64,000 bases of DNA from NCBI RefSeq assembly GCF_000495835.1, contig NZ_AWGC01000004.1, forward strand, positions 1-64,000. The letters are read 5' to 3'. Under the pieces are notes generated by a model. The model made no database searches. It worked only from the letters and a program-made list of their open reading frames with translations, and was not told the DNA's origin. Positions within the stretch are counted from its first letter, which is position 1. Every line of letters starts with the position of its first letter. Positions 24,863 through 33,309 of the stretch are shown here, in pieces. The DNA comes from Asticcacaulis sp. AC402 (GTDB lineage Bacteria > Pseudomonadota > Alphaproteobacteria > Caulobacterales > Caulobacteraceae). Made by a program: the position numbers and the translations under genes.

Positions 24863-25654
24863 TCAGTCAATATATTCGGCAACGGCGTCACCTTTCAGGC
24901 CAAGATCGATTACGTCCAGCAAGGCCTTGGTACTGAAGGGCTTGCTGATCTGGCCGTCGGCGCCCAGGTCGCGTGCGGCGGACAAGGCCTCAGCGTCGCT
25001 GATGTAGTTTTGGACACCGGCTGACATCGCGATTATCTTTATGTGCGGCCAGATCTTCTTGATGTGTCGCATGCCCTTAAGGCCGCCCATGCCCGGCATG
25101 AACACGTCACATAAGGCCAAGTCGACATGGGCGATGTCCGGATCCCCAATCGCCTCTTCCATGCTGGCGGCAACGGAGACGCTATATCCGGCGGCCTCAA
25201 GAGCCGTCCCGGCGAATTTGCGAACCGTGCTGCTGTCGTCCACGATAAGGATGTGATTGCGCGACGTCCTGGCCTCCCCCGCGCAAAATGCAGCCTGAAA
25301 AATCTGCCTGACCTGCGCTTGATCGAAGGGCTTGCGGAGGACATAGTCAGCCCTGGCCTGGCGAGCGCTCTCCAGGGTTGTTTCGATATCTTCATTTGCC
25401 GACCCCGCCGTCATGACGATGAGAGGGGCATCGGGCGCCATGCGCCGGAATCTCGGCAGCAAGCCGATCGTGTTGTGACGACCGACAAACACGTCAATGA
25501 ACAGCGCCTGGACGCTGATTGTCTTGAGAACGTCGATCGCTTCGTTGACAGTCAGGCAATGGACGGTGCTCCACCCCTGCGCTTCAATCAGGCCGGTGAT
25601 AATGTTTGCCTGGGTGCGGCTGTCTTCGAGCATCAATGCCGTATTGAGTGTCAT
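24863..25654 (-). CDS. Double receiver-domain response regulator
   Basis: A 263-residue protein made of two receiver domains. The first (residues 4-122) has phospho-acceptor D54 in ALFIDVFVG; its DD pocket is altered (LMLEDSR). The second (134-255) has IVDDSSTV and D183 in LALCDVFMPGMGG with SKPF lysine. There is no output domain, so it acts as a phospho-relay, sink or protein-binding switch. GAAGGTG lies 8 bases before the start. It is followed closely by further receiver and kinase genes of the same cluster. Confidence 0.85.
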   Translation of the reverse strand: MTLNTALMLEDSRTQANIITGLIEAQGWSTVHCLTVNEAIDVLKTISVQALFIDVFVGRHNTIGLLPRFRRMAPDAPLIVMTAGSANEDIETTLESARQARADYVLRKPFDQAQVRQIFQAAFCAGEARTSRNHILIVDDSSTVRKFAGTALEAAGYSVSVAASMEEAIGDPDIAHVDLALCDVFMPGMGGLKGMRHIKKIWPHIKIIAMSAGVQNYISDAEALSAARDLGADGQISKPFSTKALLDVIDLGLKGDAVAEYID

Positions 25655-25679
25655 GGCTTTACACCTTCACAAGCCCTTT

Positions 25680-26111
25680 TCACCACTTGACTTCGGTGCT
25701 GCGATTGGCGGCAACGGGAGCCTTGGGCAACAATCGGGCAATGCTCGCCAACAGCTTGTCATTGTCGAAAGGCTTGGTGATGTAATTATCCGCCCCCAGT
25801 TCAATGGCGGCCATGACATCCTTGTTGCGGTCACGCGCCGTAACACAGATCACGGGTATATCGCGAAACTCCAGGAATTTGGCGCGCCGCTTCAGAAAAG
25901 CCAAACCGTCCATGTCCGGCATAGCCATATCGAGCAGGATCAATTCGGGTATCCAGCGGCTCATGGCGTCGAGCGCGGTTAACCCGCTATCGGCGCACAG
26001 GACGTCATAGCCATTTTGGACGAGGATAAACTTAATCAAGGATTGGATGTCCTCGTCGTCTTCAACGACCAGGATCTTGCGGCCTTGCGGTTTCGCAGGG
26101 GATATTTTCAT
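25680..26111 (-). CDS. Single-domain (CheY-like) response regulator
   Basis: A 143-residue stand-alone receiver with acidic pocket VVEDDED, phospho-acceptor D61 (LILLDMAMPDMDG), T in CVTARD and K in YITKPF. The start at 26111 is preceded by AAGGTG; a GTG three codons earlier lies inside that ribosome site. It overlaps the end of the hybrid kinase gene by four bases, so the two are coupled and are probable phospho-transfer partners. Confidence 0.85.
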   Translation of the reverse strand: MKISPAKPQGRKILVVEDDEDIQSLIKFILVQNGYDVLCADSGLTALDAMSRWIPELILLDMAMPDMDGLAFLKRRAKFLEFRDIPVICVTARDRNKDVMAAIELGADNYITKPFDNDKLLASIARLLPKAPVAANRSTEVKW

Positions 26112-28579
26112 GAGATACACCTTGAAGTCGGAGACAACGCCTGGTTCGACAGAGATGCCAGAACAGAATGAAATTTTTGCGGATCGATCGGTTTTGCCAG
26201 GACCTGATCAAAGAGACTCGCTGAATAGTTCGCCGGCAATTGGCTCCCGGCAATGGCGGTCAGGGCGACAATCGGCGTCGTCGTGTTCAAGGGGCATGCC
26301 GACCGAATTGACCTTGTCGCTTCGACGCCACCAATATTGGGCATCTGAATGTCCATGAAGACAAGGTCGAAACGCGTTTCCCGGCATCTCGCAATGGCCT
26401 CGGCGCCATCTACGGCTTCCGTTACCTCAGCGGCAAAGGGCAGGATCAAGGCCTTGATCATCTGGCGGTTTACAGCGTGATCATCCACCAGCAGGACCTT
26501 GCGATCCCTGATGTCATAGTCGGTCAAATGGCGTGCCTCGTTGTCGAGGCGTAGCGGTGCAGCCGGGGTCAAGGGTATTTCGAACCAGAAGGTGCTGCCC
26601 TTGGTGACGTCTGACTCAACGCCAATATGCCCACCCATCAGGTTGATGAGCTCGCGACAAATGGCGAGGCCCAGGCCACTGCCACCATGTTTGCGGTTGA
26701 TGCCGGCGTCGAGTTGCTGAAACCTCCTGAACAGCCGACCCATTTGCTCCCTGGTGAGGCCAGGACCGGGATCGGAAATTTCAACGTTCAAGCGCGGGCC
26801 CGACTCGTCGTCCACCGCCGTCATAACAATGGAAAGATCGCCGTTTGCCGTGAACTTGCACGCATTGCTGATCAGGTTGTTCAGCACCTGGCTCAGACGG
26901 GTGGCATCGACAAACTGCCAATCCGGCAAGGCGTCGTCAAACGAGAAGGTGAGATTGAGGTCGGCTGCGGCGGCCGGCACATAGAACTGGTCAACAATAT
27001 CCTGGGTCAGTTCGCGGACATTAGCTGCCTGTGGATTGAGCTTGACCTCTCCCGCTTCAAGACGAGACACATCCAGAACGTCATTCACCAGGCCGAGAAG
27101 CGTTCGACCCGCCTTGCCGATGCGCTTGATGAAGGACGCGGTTTCCTCGGACAAGTTATCCTTGCTGCTCAAAAGGCTGGCATATCCGAGAATGGTGGTC
27201 AGCGGTGTCCTGATCTCATGGCTCATCGTCGCCAGGAACTGGGCTTTGATCTCCAGTGCGGCCTCGGCCTGCTCGCGCGCTTCGATCAGTTTGGCATTGC
27301 TGTCGCAGAGCGCCAGCTCTTTCATTTTCAGGTTGGTAATGTCGGTCGCAAGGACAAAGAAACCTCGAACTTCGCCGTTGTCGGAGAAGTCGGGCAGGTA
27401 TTGCGTCAGGGTAAAGCCGACAGCGCCGTTTGATTTCGTGATCGCGCGCTCAAACGTCTGCTTTTTGCCGGACAGAGCGCCACGAATGTAGGGCCAGTTC
27501 AGGGCAAACAATTCCTCACCCAGCAGAGTCTTGACGTGAACACCTTGCAGGTCTTCCGGCTTCCATTTGAACCATTCCAAATAGGCATTGTTGGCAAAAC
27601 GGCAGGTCAGGTTGTGATCCCAGTAACCCAGCAAGCCCGGGATGTTCTCTGCAAGGAGCCGGTACCAGGCTTCGCTTTGACGGGACTGCTCGATGGCCGC
27701 GCGGTATTCAGTCACATCCTGAAACACACCCGTCAGGGATTCGACGCTTCCATCCGGCCCGCGCAGACTTACGGCCTTGGCGACGACATTGCGCAGGGCA
27801 CCATCAGGCCGGCGAATGCGGGCCTCCAGCGCATAGCCTTCGCCCGTTTTCGCGGCACGGTCGACGAGCTCGGCCAGGACGCGCGCATCATCTTCGTGGT
27901 AGAGCGCCAGAACCTCGGCGTAATCAGGCGCTGCATCGGCAACGGGCAATCCGTGTATGCGGAAAACCTGGTCGGACCACCCGACGCACCCGGTTTTGAG
28001 ATCGAAAGACCATTGGCCAACGTTGGCGATGTCTTCCACGAGCTCCAGCGTCCTGTGCGCCTGCTCCCTCGACCTTATCAGGGCCAGATTTTCCAGGGCG
28101 TTCTTGCGCATGCTCAGAACCGACGACACGGCGGCAGCCAGCTTTGCGAGTTGGCGCGCCTGCTCTGGCCCAAAGTCAGGCCGCGGCTCACGATCGATGA
28201 CGCAGAGCGTACCGATCAGAACCTCGCCAAAGCGAACCGGTGCGCCGGCGTAAAATCGAATGTGTGGCGCCCCCGTCACCAGGCCGTTGTCCGAAAAACG
28301 GGGATCCGTGGCAGCGTCGCTTACGATCATCACCGCATCGTTGCGAATGGCGATGTCGCAAAACGCCAGGTCACGCGGTGTGCTGTCAACATCCAGGCCT
28401 ATGCAGGACTTGAACCATTGTCGTTCCCTGTCGATGAGCGAGATCAAGGCAATGGGAACGTGAAACAGTTCCCTGGCGAGGTCGGTCAGTTGATCAAAGG
28501 CCGGCTCAGGGGGCGTATCCAGAATTTCCAGGCTGAAAAGCGCGGCTAGTCTTTGGGATTCAAGATCGGAAGTGGTCAC
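26108..28579 (-). CDS. Hybrid sensor histidine kinase (GAF-PAS-PAS-HisKA-HATPase-REC)
   Basis: An 823-residue soluble hybrid kinase. A GAF domain (residues about 20-160, including RQWFKSCIGLDV and DLAFCDIAI) is followed by two PAS domains (about 175-310 and 305-430), the dimerisation/phospho-acceptor region ATMSHEIRTPL (H454), the ATPase region (FRRFQQLDAGINRKHGGSGL) and a C-terminal receiver (LLVDDHAVNRQM, D743 in FMDIQMPNIGG). No transmembrane segment, so it senses a cytoplasmic signal. The start is GTG. It is translationally coupled to a single receiver gene and lies amid other receiver genes. Confidence 0.9.
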   Translation of the reverse strand: MTTSDLESQRLAALFSLEILDTPPEPAFDQLTDLARELFHVPIALISLIDRERQWFKSCIGLDVDSTPRDLAFCDIAIRNDAVMIVSDAATDPRFSDNGLVTGAPHIRFYAGAPVRFGEVLIGTLCVIDREPRPDFGPEQARQLAKLAAAVSSVLSMRKNALENLALIRSREQAHRTLELVEDIANVGQWSFDLKTGCVGWSDQVFRIHGLPVADAAPDYAEVLALYHEDDARVLAELVDRAAKTGEGYALEARIRRPDGALRNVVAKAVSLRGPDGSVESLTGVFQDVTEYRAAIEQSRQSEAWYRLLAENIPGLLGYWDHNLTCRFANNAYLEWFKWKPEDLQGVHVKTLLGEELFALNWPYIRGALSGKKQTFERAITKSNGAVGFTLTQYLPDFSDNGEVRGFFVLATDITNLKMKELALCDSNAKLIEAREQAEAALEIKAQFLATMSHEIRTPLTTILGYASLLSSKDNLSEETASFIKRIGKAGRTLLGLVNDVLDVSRLEAGEVKLNPQAANVRELTQDIVDQFYVPAAAADLNLTFSFDDALPDWQFVDATRLSQVLNNLISNACKFTANGDLSIVMTAVDDESGPRLNVEISDPGPGLTREQMGRLFRRFQQLDAGINRKHGGSGLGLAICRELINLMGGHIGVESDVTKGSTFWFEIPLTPAAPLRLDNEARHLTDYDIRDRKVLLVDDHAVNRQMIKALILPFAAEVTEAVDGAEAIARCRETRFDLVFMDIQMPNIGGVEATRSIRSACPLNTTTPIVALTAIAGSQLPANYSASLFDQVLAKPIDPQKFHSVLASLSNQALSPTSRCIS

Positions 28580-28693
28580 GGCAAACTGTACCTAACTTTA
28601 CTCAACTGACAGTGTAGTATGGAACGCTTAATTGTCCAGAAATCAATTGTCACGCGAATGTCGCAATCCGGCGCGCCTGCCCGAAGAAGTCCA

Positions 28694-29215
28694 TCAGATG
28701 AACCCGTCGCTGGTGCGACGATACGGACCCGCATACTGGCTATCTGACCTGCGCCTGCGGTCAGGTCCGAAGTAACCGACACATTTGATATATGGGCGAG
28801 CACGCATGACGACGTTCACAACGCGATCCAGCAGAGCCTTGGCATTGAGCGGCTTTACCAGGAACTCGTTGACGCCGGCATCACGGGCGGCGACGATTCT
28901 TGACCGCTCACTATGGCCGGAGACCATGATAATCGGCAGGTAAGGGTTCATGCTGTCAGCCGCCCTGCGCTGCATCAGCGTGAACTCGATACCGTCGACC
29001 GGTGTCATGTTGTAATCAACGATGGCCATGTCGATGGGATACTGCCGCATCAGGTCCAGCGCCTCGGCGCCATCGCGCGCTTGACGAAGCCGGGAAACAC
29101 CGACGCTCTTTAGCACAGCGCCCAATATGGTGCACATGTGGCGATTGTCGTCGACAATCAACATATGCAGCGGCGCGAGATTTACCGTCTGGGTAACCTG
29201 AATTGGCATGCTCAA
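28694..29215 (-). CDS. Receiver-domain protein with Arg-rich tail
   Basis: A 173-residue receiver (IVDDNRHM pocket, D67 in AIVDYNMTP, K in FLVKPL) with a C-terminal tail GPDRRRRSD...YAGPYRRTSD. Such FGPDRRR/GPxRR tails are seen on CheY-like proteins of alphaproteobacteria. It ends and begins close to the chemoreceptor gene (6-base gap), which suggests a link to that receptor. No DNA-binding output domain. Confidence 0.8.
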   Translation of the reverse strand: MSMPIQVTQTVNLAPLHMLIVDDNRHMCTILGAVLKSVGVSRLRQARDGAEALDLMRQYPIDMAIVDYNMTPVDGIEFTLMQRRAADSMNPYLPIIMVSGHSERSRIVAARDAGVNEFLVKPLNAKALLDRVVNVVMRARPYIKCVGYFGPDRRRRSDSQYAGPYRRTSDGFI

Positions 29216-29221
29216 GCCGCC

Positions 29222-31123
29222 TTACGCCGAACGAATGCCGGAAAGAAAGCTGAGCGCGGTCTCTTTCAGGCCGATCGATTGCGCGGCAAGGCTGCGGGCC
29301 TCCTCAAGCGCCGTTTTCGCCCGTGTCCCGGTAAGGTTTGCCGTTTTGTTGACTTCCATGACCGAGTCACTGATCTCGGAGGTTGACGTCGCCACCTCAG
29401 CGGTTGAGCGTGAAATCTCTCCGACCGCCGCTGTCTGCTGCGCTACCGACTCGGAAATCGCCGTCGAAATATCGCGCAGGGCCCAAACTGCCGCGGCGAT
29501 CGACGTGATGGACTGCGCCGCGTGGGCGGTCGCCAGTTGGACGCCCTTGACCTGCAGGCTGATCTCCTCGGTTGCCTTGGCGGTTTGCTGCGCCAGGGCC
29601 TTGACTTCGGAGGCAACGATCGAGAACCCACGTCCGGCTTCGCCGGCCCGTGCCGCCTCGATGGTGGCGTTCAGCGCCAGCAGGTTGGTTTGCGAGGTGA
29701 TCTGGCTGATCATCTGGATGGCACTGCCAATACGTTCGGCCGCCGCGTTCATGTCCTGGACAACCTGGGTCGTCTCGTTAGCCTGCGCCGCGGCATTGTC
29801 GGCCGCTACCACTGCAAGCTCAGCCTGATCAGCGATGGCATGGGAGGACGCCGCCATCTCTTCGGTGGCACCGGCAACCGACTGGATGTTGACGCTGGTT
29901 GTTTCCATGGAATGAGCGACAAGCTGGCTGCGCTCGGAGGTCGACGAGGCGTCCACGGTCAAGTCCTGGGCCGATTGCCCTAGCGATTGGGCCGACTGTC
30001 CGACCGAGTCGACAATGCCCATGATGGAGCGTTCAAATTCATCGGCGAGGCAAAGCAGGATTTGATGTCTGGAAATTACGCTCTCCTCTTCCAGCTTGTG
30101 TTGCAACAGCCGCATCTCTTCGGCCTGGTGCAGATTAGCCTTGAATGCCGCCAGGGTCGCGACGATGACGCCTGTCTCATTGCGATCTTTCCCGTAAGGC
30201 AGGTTGCCAACCTCTTCGCCCTTGACCAGCTTTTGCATGATGTCGGTCAGCACGGTGAGGCGACGGCTCAGCCCGTGACCGATCAGGTAGGTTAAACCCA
30301 AGGCAACAGCGAGGATGGCAAAACACACGCCCAACTCCGCCGCGGTTTCCGTCCAGTGCAATCGGATGCGCGCATGAAGCAGGGATTGCAAATTCGCATT
30401 ACCCGGGTGGAACAAGGCGTCCGCCGTGTCGAGAAACGCCGAATAGGCTGCAGGGTTCGGTGACGCCGCAAAGGTTTCACCTGCGGCCAGATACGACGCA
30501 AGGGCTGCCTCCAGGTCGGCGGGAAGGGCCTTGGCCGCCGAAAACTGGCCGGCCTTCAGATAGTCGTTTTTGACGGCCTCGAGTCGATTGGAGAAGGTTG
30601 TCCGGCTTAGGATCAGCTGGGCGTCGTCCGCGACCAGACCGCTTTTTGCGCTCAGGTCGTGGGCCGCGGTGATCGTCGCCGGCAATTGCACGACGGTTGC
30701 GCTCATCAGATAAAAGCTGTCGAGGTCGGGGTCCAGAATGAGACCCGAGTGATCGGTAACACTGTCAAGCATCGCCTTGGCGCGAGTCACCCGTTGCGAA
30801 GGTTGCGCATCGGCGAGACCGGGGACCTCTGTCTTGTCTAAAACGGAAGTCTTCGCCGTCGCCTGCGCATTGAGATCTTGCGACGAGGCTGCCGAAAGCG
30901 GTGTACCGGCGGCACCTGACAGGACGGCCGGCCAAAGCGCCCGAATATCGTTCGACCCGGATATCTCGCGAGTTGTATAGTCAACGACGGTCTTGTGGGT
31001 TGTAAAGAGAAAGAAGCAGGCAATGATGACCGGCGCAACCATAATGACACTCAGTAGGCGCATGCGCCAGAATATGCTCACGCGTGCATTTACAACGTCC
31101 AGCAGGTCAACAATATTGGCCAT
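29222..31123 (-). CDS. Methyl-accepting chemotaxis protein
   Basis: A 633-residue chemoreceptor-type protein. One membrane segment near residues 22-42 ([18 protein letters not shown]), a periplasmic helical domain of about 230 residues, a second membrane segment near 265-285, a HAMP linker ([20 protein letters not shown]) and a long coiled-coil signalling domain with the conserved hairpin ([23 protein letters not shown]). CCGGAG lies 7 bases before the start. No cheA, cheW or methylation gene is nearby. The neighbouring receivers and kinase hint that it may feed a dedicated pathway instead of, or besides, flagellar control. Confidence 0.92.
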   Translation of the reverse strand: MANIVDLLDVVNARVSIFWRMRLLSVIMVAPVIIACFFLFTTHKTVVDYTTREISGSNDIRALWPAVLSGAAGTPLSAASSQDLNAQATAKTSVLDKTEVPGLADAQPSQRVTRAKAMLDSVTDHSGLILDPDLDSFYLMSATVVQLPATITAAHDLSAKSGLVADDAQLILSRTTFSNRLEAVKNDYLKAGQFSAAKALPADLEAALASYLAAGETFAASPNPAAYSAFLDTADALFHPGNANLQSLLHARIRLHWTETAAELGVCFAILAVALGLTYLIGHGLSRRLTVLTDIMQKLVKGEEVGNLPYGKDRNETGVIVATLAAFKANLHQAEEMRLLQHKLEEESVISRHQILLCLADEFERSIMGIVDSVGQSAQSLGQSAQDLTVDASSTSERSQLVAHSMETTSVNIQSVAGATEEMAASSHAIADQAELAVVAADNAAAQANETTQVVQDMNAAAERIGSAIQMISQITSQTNLLALNATIEAARAGEAGRGFSIVASEVKALAQQTAKATEEISLQVKGVQLATAHAAQSITSIAAAVWALRDISTAISESVAQQTAAVGEISRSTAEVATSTSEISDSVMEVNKTANLTGTRAKTALEEARSLAAQSIGLKETALSFLSGIRSA

Positions 31124-31296
31124 TCTCGCTCCGGAAGATAGTGGATCCTCAAGACGACGCTACAGGCTTTAGTTTAAGTCCCGTCTAAAAAACTGCGACG
31201 TCTGTGTCGCAATTCATATTTGCATTGCTTTGGCCTAGCATTGCCGGGTAAATCGTGAGTCCCCTCAGGTCATGAACATCGGACCCGCTAATTTGC

Positions 31297-32034
31297 ATGC
31301 AACACAGCCTCGCCAAACGAAAGATCCTGGTGGTCGATGACACCCTTGACATGCTTGAGCTGATTTCTGTCGTTCTTGAGGGGCATGGCTTTGAGGTCAT
31401 TACAGCCTGTGGCGGTGCCGAGATGGATGTGGAGATGCAACGCCACAAGTTTGATCTCATCATTCTTGATACCATGATGCCGGTCGAGGACGGTTTTTCT
31501 ATCTGCAAACGCCTTAGCCAGCGCGCCGCTCCCCCGATCATCATGCTGAGCGCAAAGAGTATGGACGTAGATCGAATCAAGGGACTGAACCTGGGTGCCG
31601 AGGACTATATCGCCAAGCCCTTTCATCCCGACGAACTTGTGGCGCGCATAGGGGTGGCTTTGCGTCGGTCGCAGCCATCGGGCGTATCGGCCAAACCGGG
31701 GCTGGACCGGTTCTATGGTTGGACACTCGATCCGGTAACACGCAAGATCACCAGTCCTGACACCTTGTCGTATACTCTGTCAGCTGCGGAATTTGCCGTG
31801 ATCCGGGTGATCCTGGATCATCCGGATCGCCCGCTCAAACGCGAGTTCATGCTGGCCAAGATGGCGGAGTTGCATGAAGATTCCAATCCCCGGGCCCTCG
31901 ATACGATCGTGTCGCGCCTGCGAAGAAAGCTGGGGGAAATTCATCCGACCGCCGGGCCGGATGACGAACTGATCCGGACAGTGTACGGCGTGGGGTACAT
32001 GTTGCGACCGCCACTTGCCAAGGGCGCAATCTGA
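31297..32034 (+). CDS. OmpR/PhoB-type response regulator
   Basis: A 245-residue regulator with receiver (VVDDTLDM, D58 in IILDTMMPVEDG, K in YIAKPF) and a winged-helix DNA-binding domain (LSAAEFAVIRVILDHPDRPL ... VSRLRRKLGEI ... RTVYGVGYML). It is divergent from the chemoreceptor gene and is the only member of the cluster with a DNA-binding output besides the NarL and XRE proteins. It is therefore a candidate endpoint for the hybrid kinase; no cognate kinase is adjacent on its strand. Confidence 0.88.
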   Translation: MQHSLAKRKILVVDDTLDMLELISVVLEGHGFEVITACGGAEMDVEMQRHKFDLIILDTMMPVEDGFSICKRLSQRAAPPIIMLSAKSMDVDRIKGLNLGAEDYIAKPFHPDELVARIGVALRRSQPSGVSAKPGLDRFYGWTLDPVTRKITSPDTLSYTLSAAEFAVIRVILDHPDRPLKREFMLAKMAELHEDSNPRALDTIVSRLRRKLGEIHPTAGPDDELIRTVYGVGYMLRPPLAKGAI

Positions 32035-32059
32035 GACCGCTGTGTCACATCAACAAGCC

Positions 32060-32238
32060 TGGAGCGGGGTTTTGATGGACTCAAAAGCCCGCTCTAACTT
32101 TTTGTTTTGTCGCGCAATTTTTCCGAAAAGTGGCGTCCACTTTATCGGATTGCGCTCTAGATTTTTGTCTTGTCGCGCAGTTTATCCGAAAACGGGAGCG
32201 CCCGTGCGGGTGCGTCACACTTTATTGGATTGCGCTAT
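32060..32238 (+). repeat. Dispersed palindromic repeat, copy D with duplicated tail
   Basis: The head (GGGTTTTGATGGACTCAAAA) and a complete tail end in TATCGGATTGCGCTCTAG at 32160. A second tail (TTTTGTCTTGTCGCGCAG through TATTGGATTGCGCTA) follows directly. It is the only copy with two tails and lacks the GGGAGCGCCCG hairpin in the first tail. Confidence 0.88.
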
Positions 32239-32310
32239 TGCGCGCAGGTCTCAGACGCACTGCCAAATGTCGCGACGGGTTACATCGGTGTGACACAGTC
32301 ACCAAGGTCA

Positions 32311-33285
32311 TCACGGGCCGTTGTTTTTGCTTGGGTCACAACAGTTTCCCGGAGACAACAGGAACATCAAAGGTACCCCAAGACGTTTCGCCCAGGCGTT
32401 TTCTGAATGGTTTTCTCCCGGGAAGATTTCGGATTTGAACTGACCAGCAGCTGTCCAGCCCTTTGAACGCAAGACCGCCTCGAGTCCTTGATTGTAAGGC
32501 CTGTAATAGGAGTCCAGCGCCTCGGTTCCTTGATCGATGTAGAAGCGATTACTGCCAGGTGACGCCCCCGAAGCGTCCAGGTACGATGAGAAGGCTTCGA
32601 TGATTTTGACGGCGTAACGGTTGGCGTCATCCGCACTATGGCGTGGATCCATAAGCGGTAAATGAATTGAGAGAGACGCGGAAGCGCCAAATACTTCCGG
32701 ATATTCGGTCTGGGCGTAAAACGAAATCAGGCCTCCCATGCTTGACCCCATGACAAACGTGTTGTCACGGTCGGGCTTGGTATGAAAATTCTTATCGATA
32801 AATGGCTTTAATTCGGTGACCATGAACTGCAGATAGTCGTCTGACACCGGCGGTCCGCCCCAGCTGTTCTGGATCGTTGTCTTCATATCTTCCGGCAGGC
32901 GTTCGTAGACCTTTTGCGGTAAATAGTCCCTGCCCCTCTGTTTTGAGCTCGCTATGCCGACAACAATGACCGGCGGAACCTTGCCTTCTCGGATGAGGCG
33001 CATCAGCGTCACATCGACACCCCAATCCGCATGACTCAAAGAGCGGCTGGGCTCGTAGAGGTTTTCACCGTCTTGCATATACAGCACGGGCAAGGGTGAC
33101 CCTTGGGGATCGTAGCCATCCGGGAGCCAGACGGTAACCTCTCGCGCCGTAATCGAGCGAGAGGCAAAGTCGGGGTAATGCAGCAGGGTCCCCCCCGCGC
33201 TTGAAGCCGAAGCCGCTCCTGGAAAAACGGAAAAAAGCGCAATCAAAACAACCGCGATACAGGCTCTCGAAACCTTAAAAAACAT
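32311..33285 (-). CDS. Exported alpha/beta-hydrolase, esterase-D family
   Basis: A 324-residue secreted enzyme with signal peptide (VSRACIAVVLIALFSVFPGA, cleavage after ASA). The fold and nucleophile motif GSSMGG are those of the putative esterase family related to feruloyl/acetyl esterases. An Asp near the C-terminal third (YIDQGTE) and a His (GENHSE) complete a plausible triad. The start at 33285 is served by GGAGAGG; an ATG four codons earlier overlaps that site. It lies 24 bases downstream of the GH92 gene on the same strand, so it is likely a de-esterifying partner in glycan use. Confidence 0.85.
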   Translation of the reverse strand: MFFKVSRACIAVVLIALFSVFPGAASASSAGGTLLHYPDFASRSITAREVTVWLPDGYDPQGSPLPVLYMQDGENLYEPSRSLSHADWGVDVTLMRLIREGKVPPVIVVGIASSKQRGRDYLPQKVYERLPEDMKTTIQNSWGGPPVSDDYLQFMVTELKPFIDKNFHTKPDRDNTFVMGSSMGGLISFYAQTEYPEVFGASASLSIHLPLMDPRHSADDANRYAVKIIEAFSSYLDASGASPGSNRFYIDQGTEALDSYYRPYNQGLEAVLRSKGWTAAGQFKSEIFPGENHSENAWAKRLGVPLMFLLSPGNCCDPSKNNGP

Positions 33286-33309
33286 CAGCCTCTCCATCTT
33301 GAAGCAAGG

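Noticed and set aside
27536..28549. 337-codon open frame on the plus strand
   Set aside because: Antisense of the hybrid kinase GAF/PAS region; no domain match.
32015..32293. Short open frames within repeat copy D
   Set aside because: They translate the dispersed repeat itself (NFLFCRAIF-type peptides recur in every copy) and have no ribosome site.
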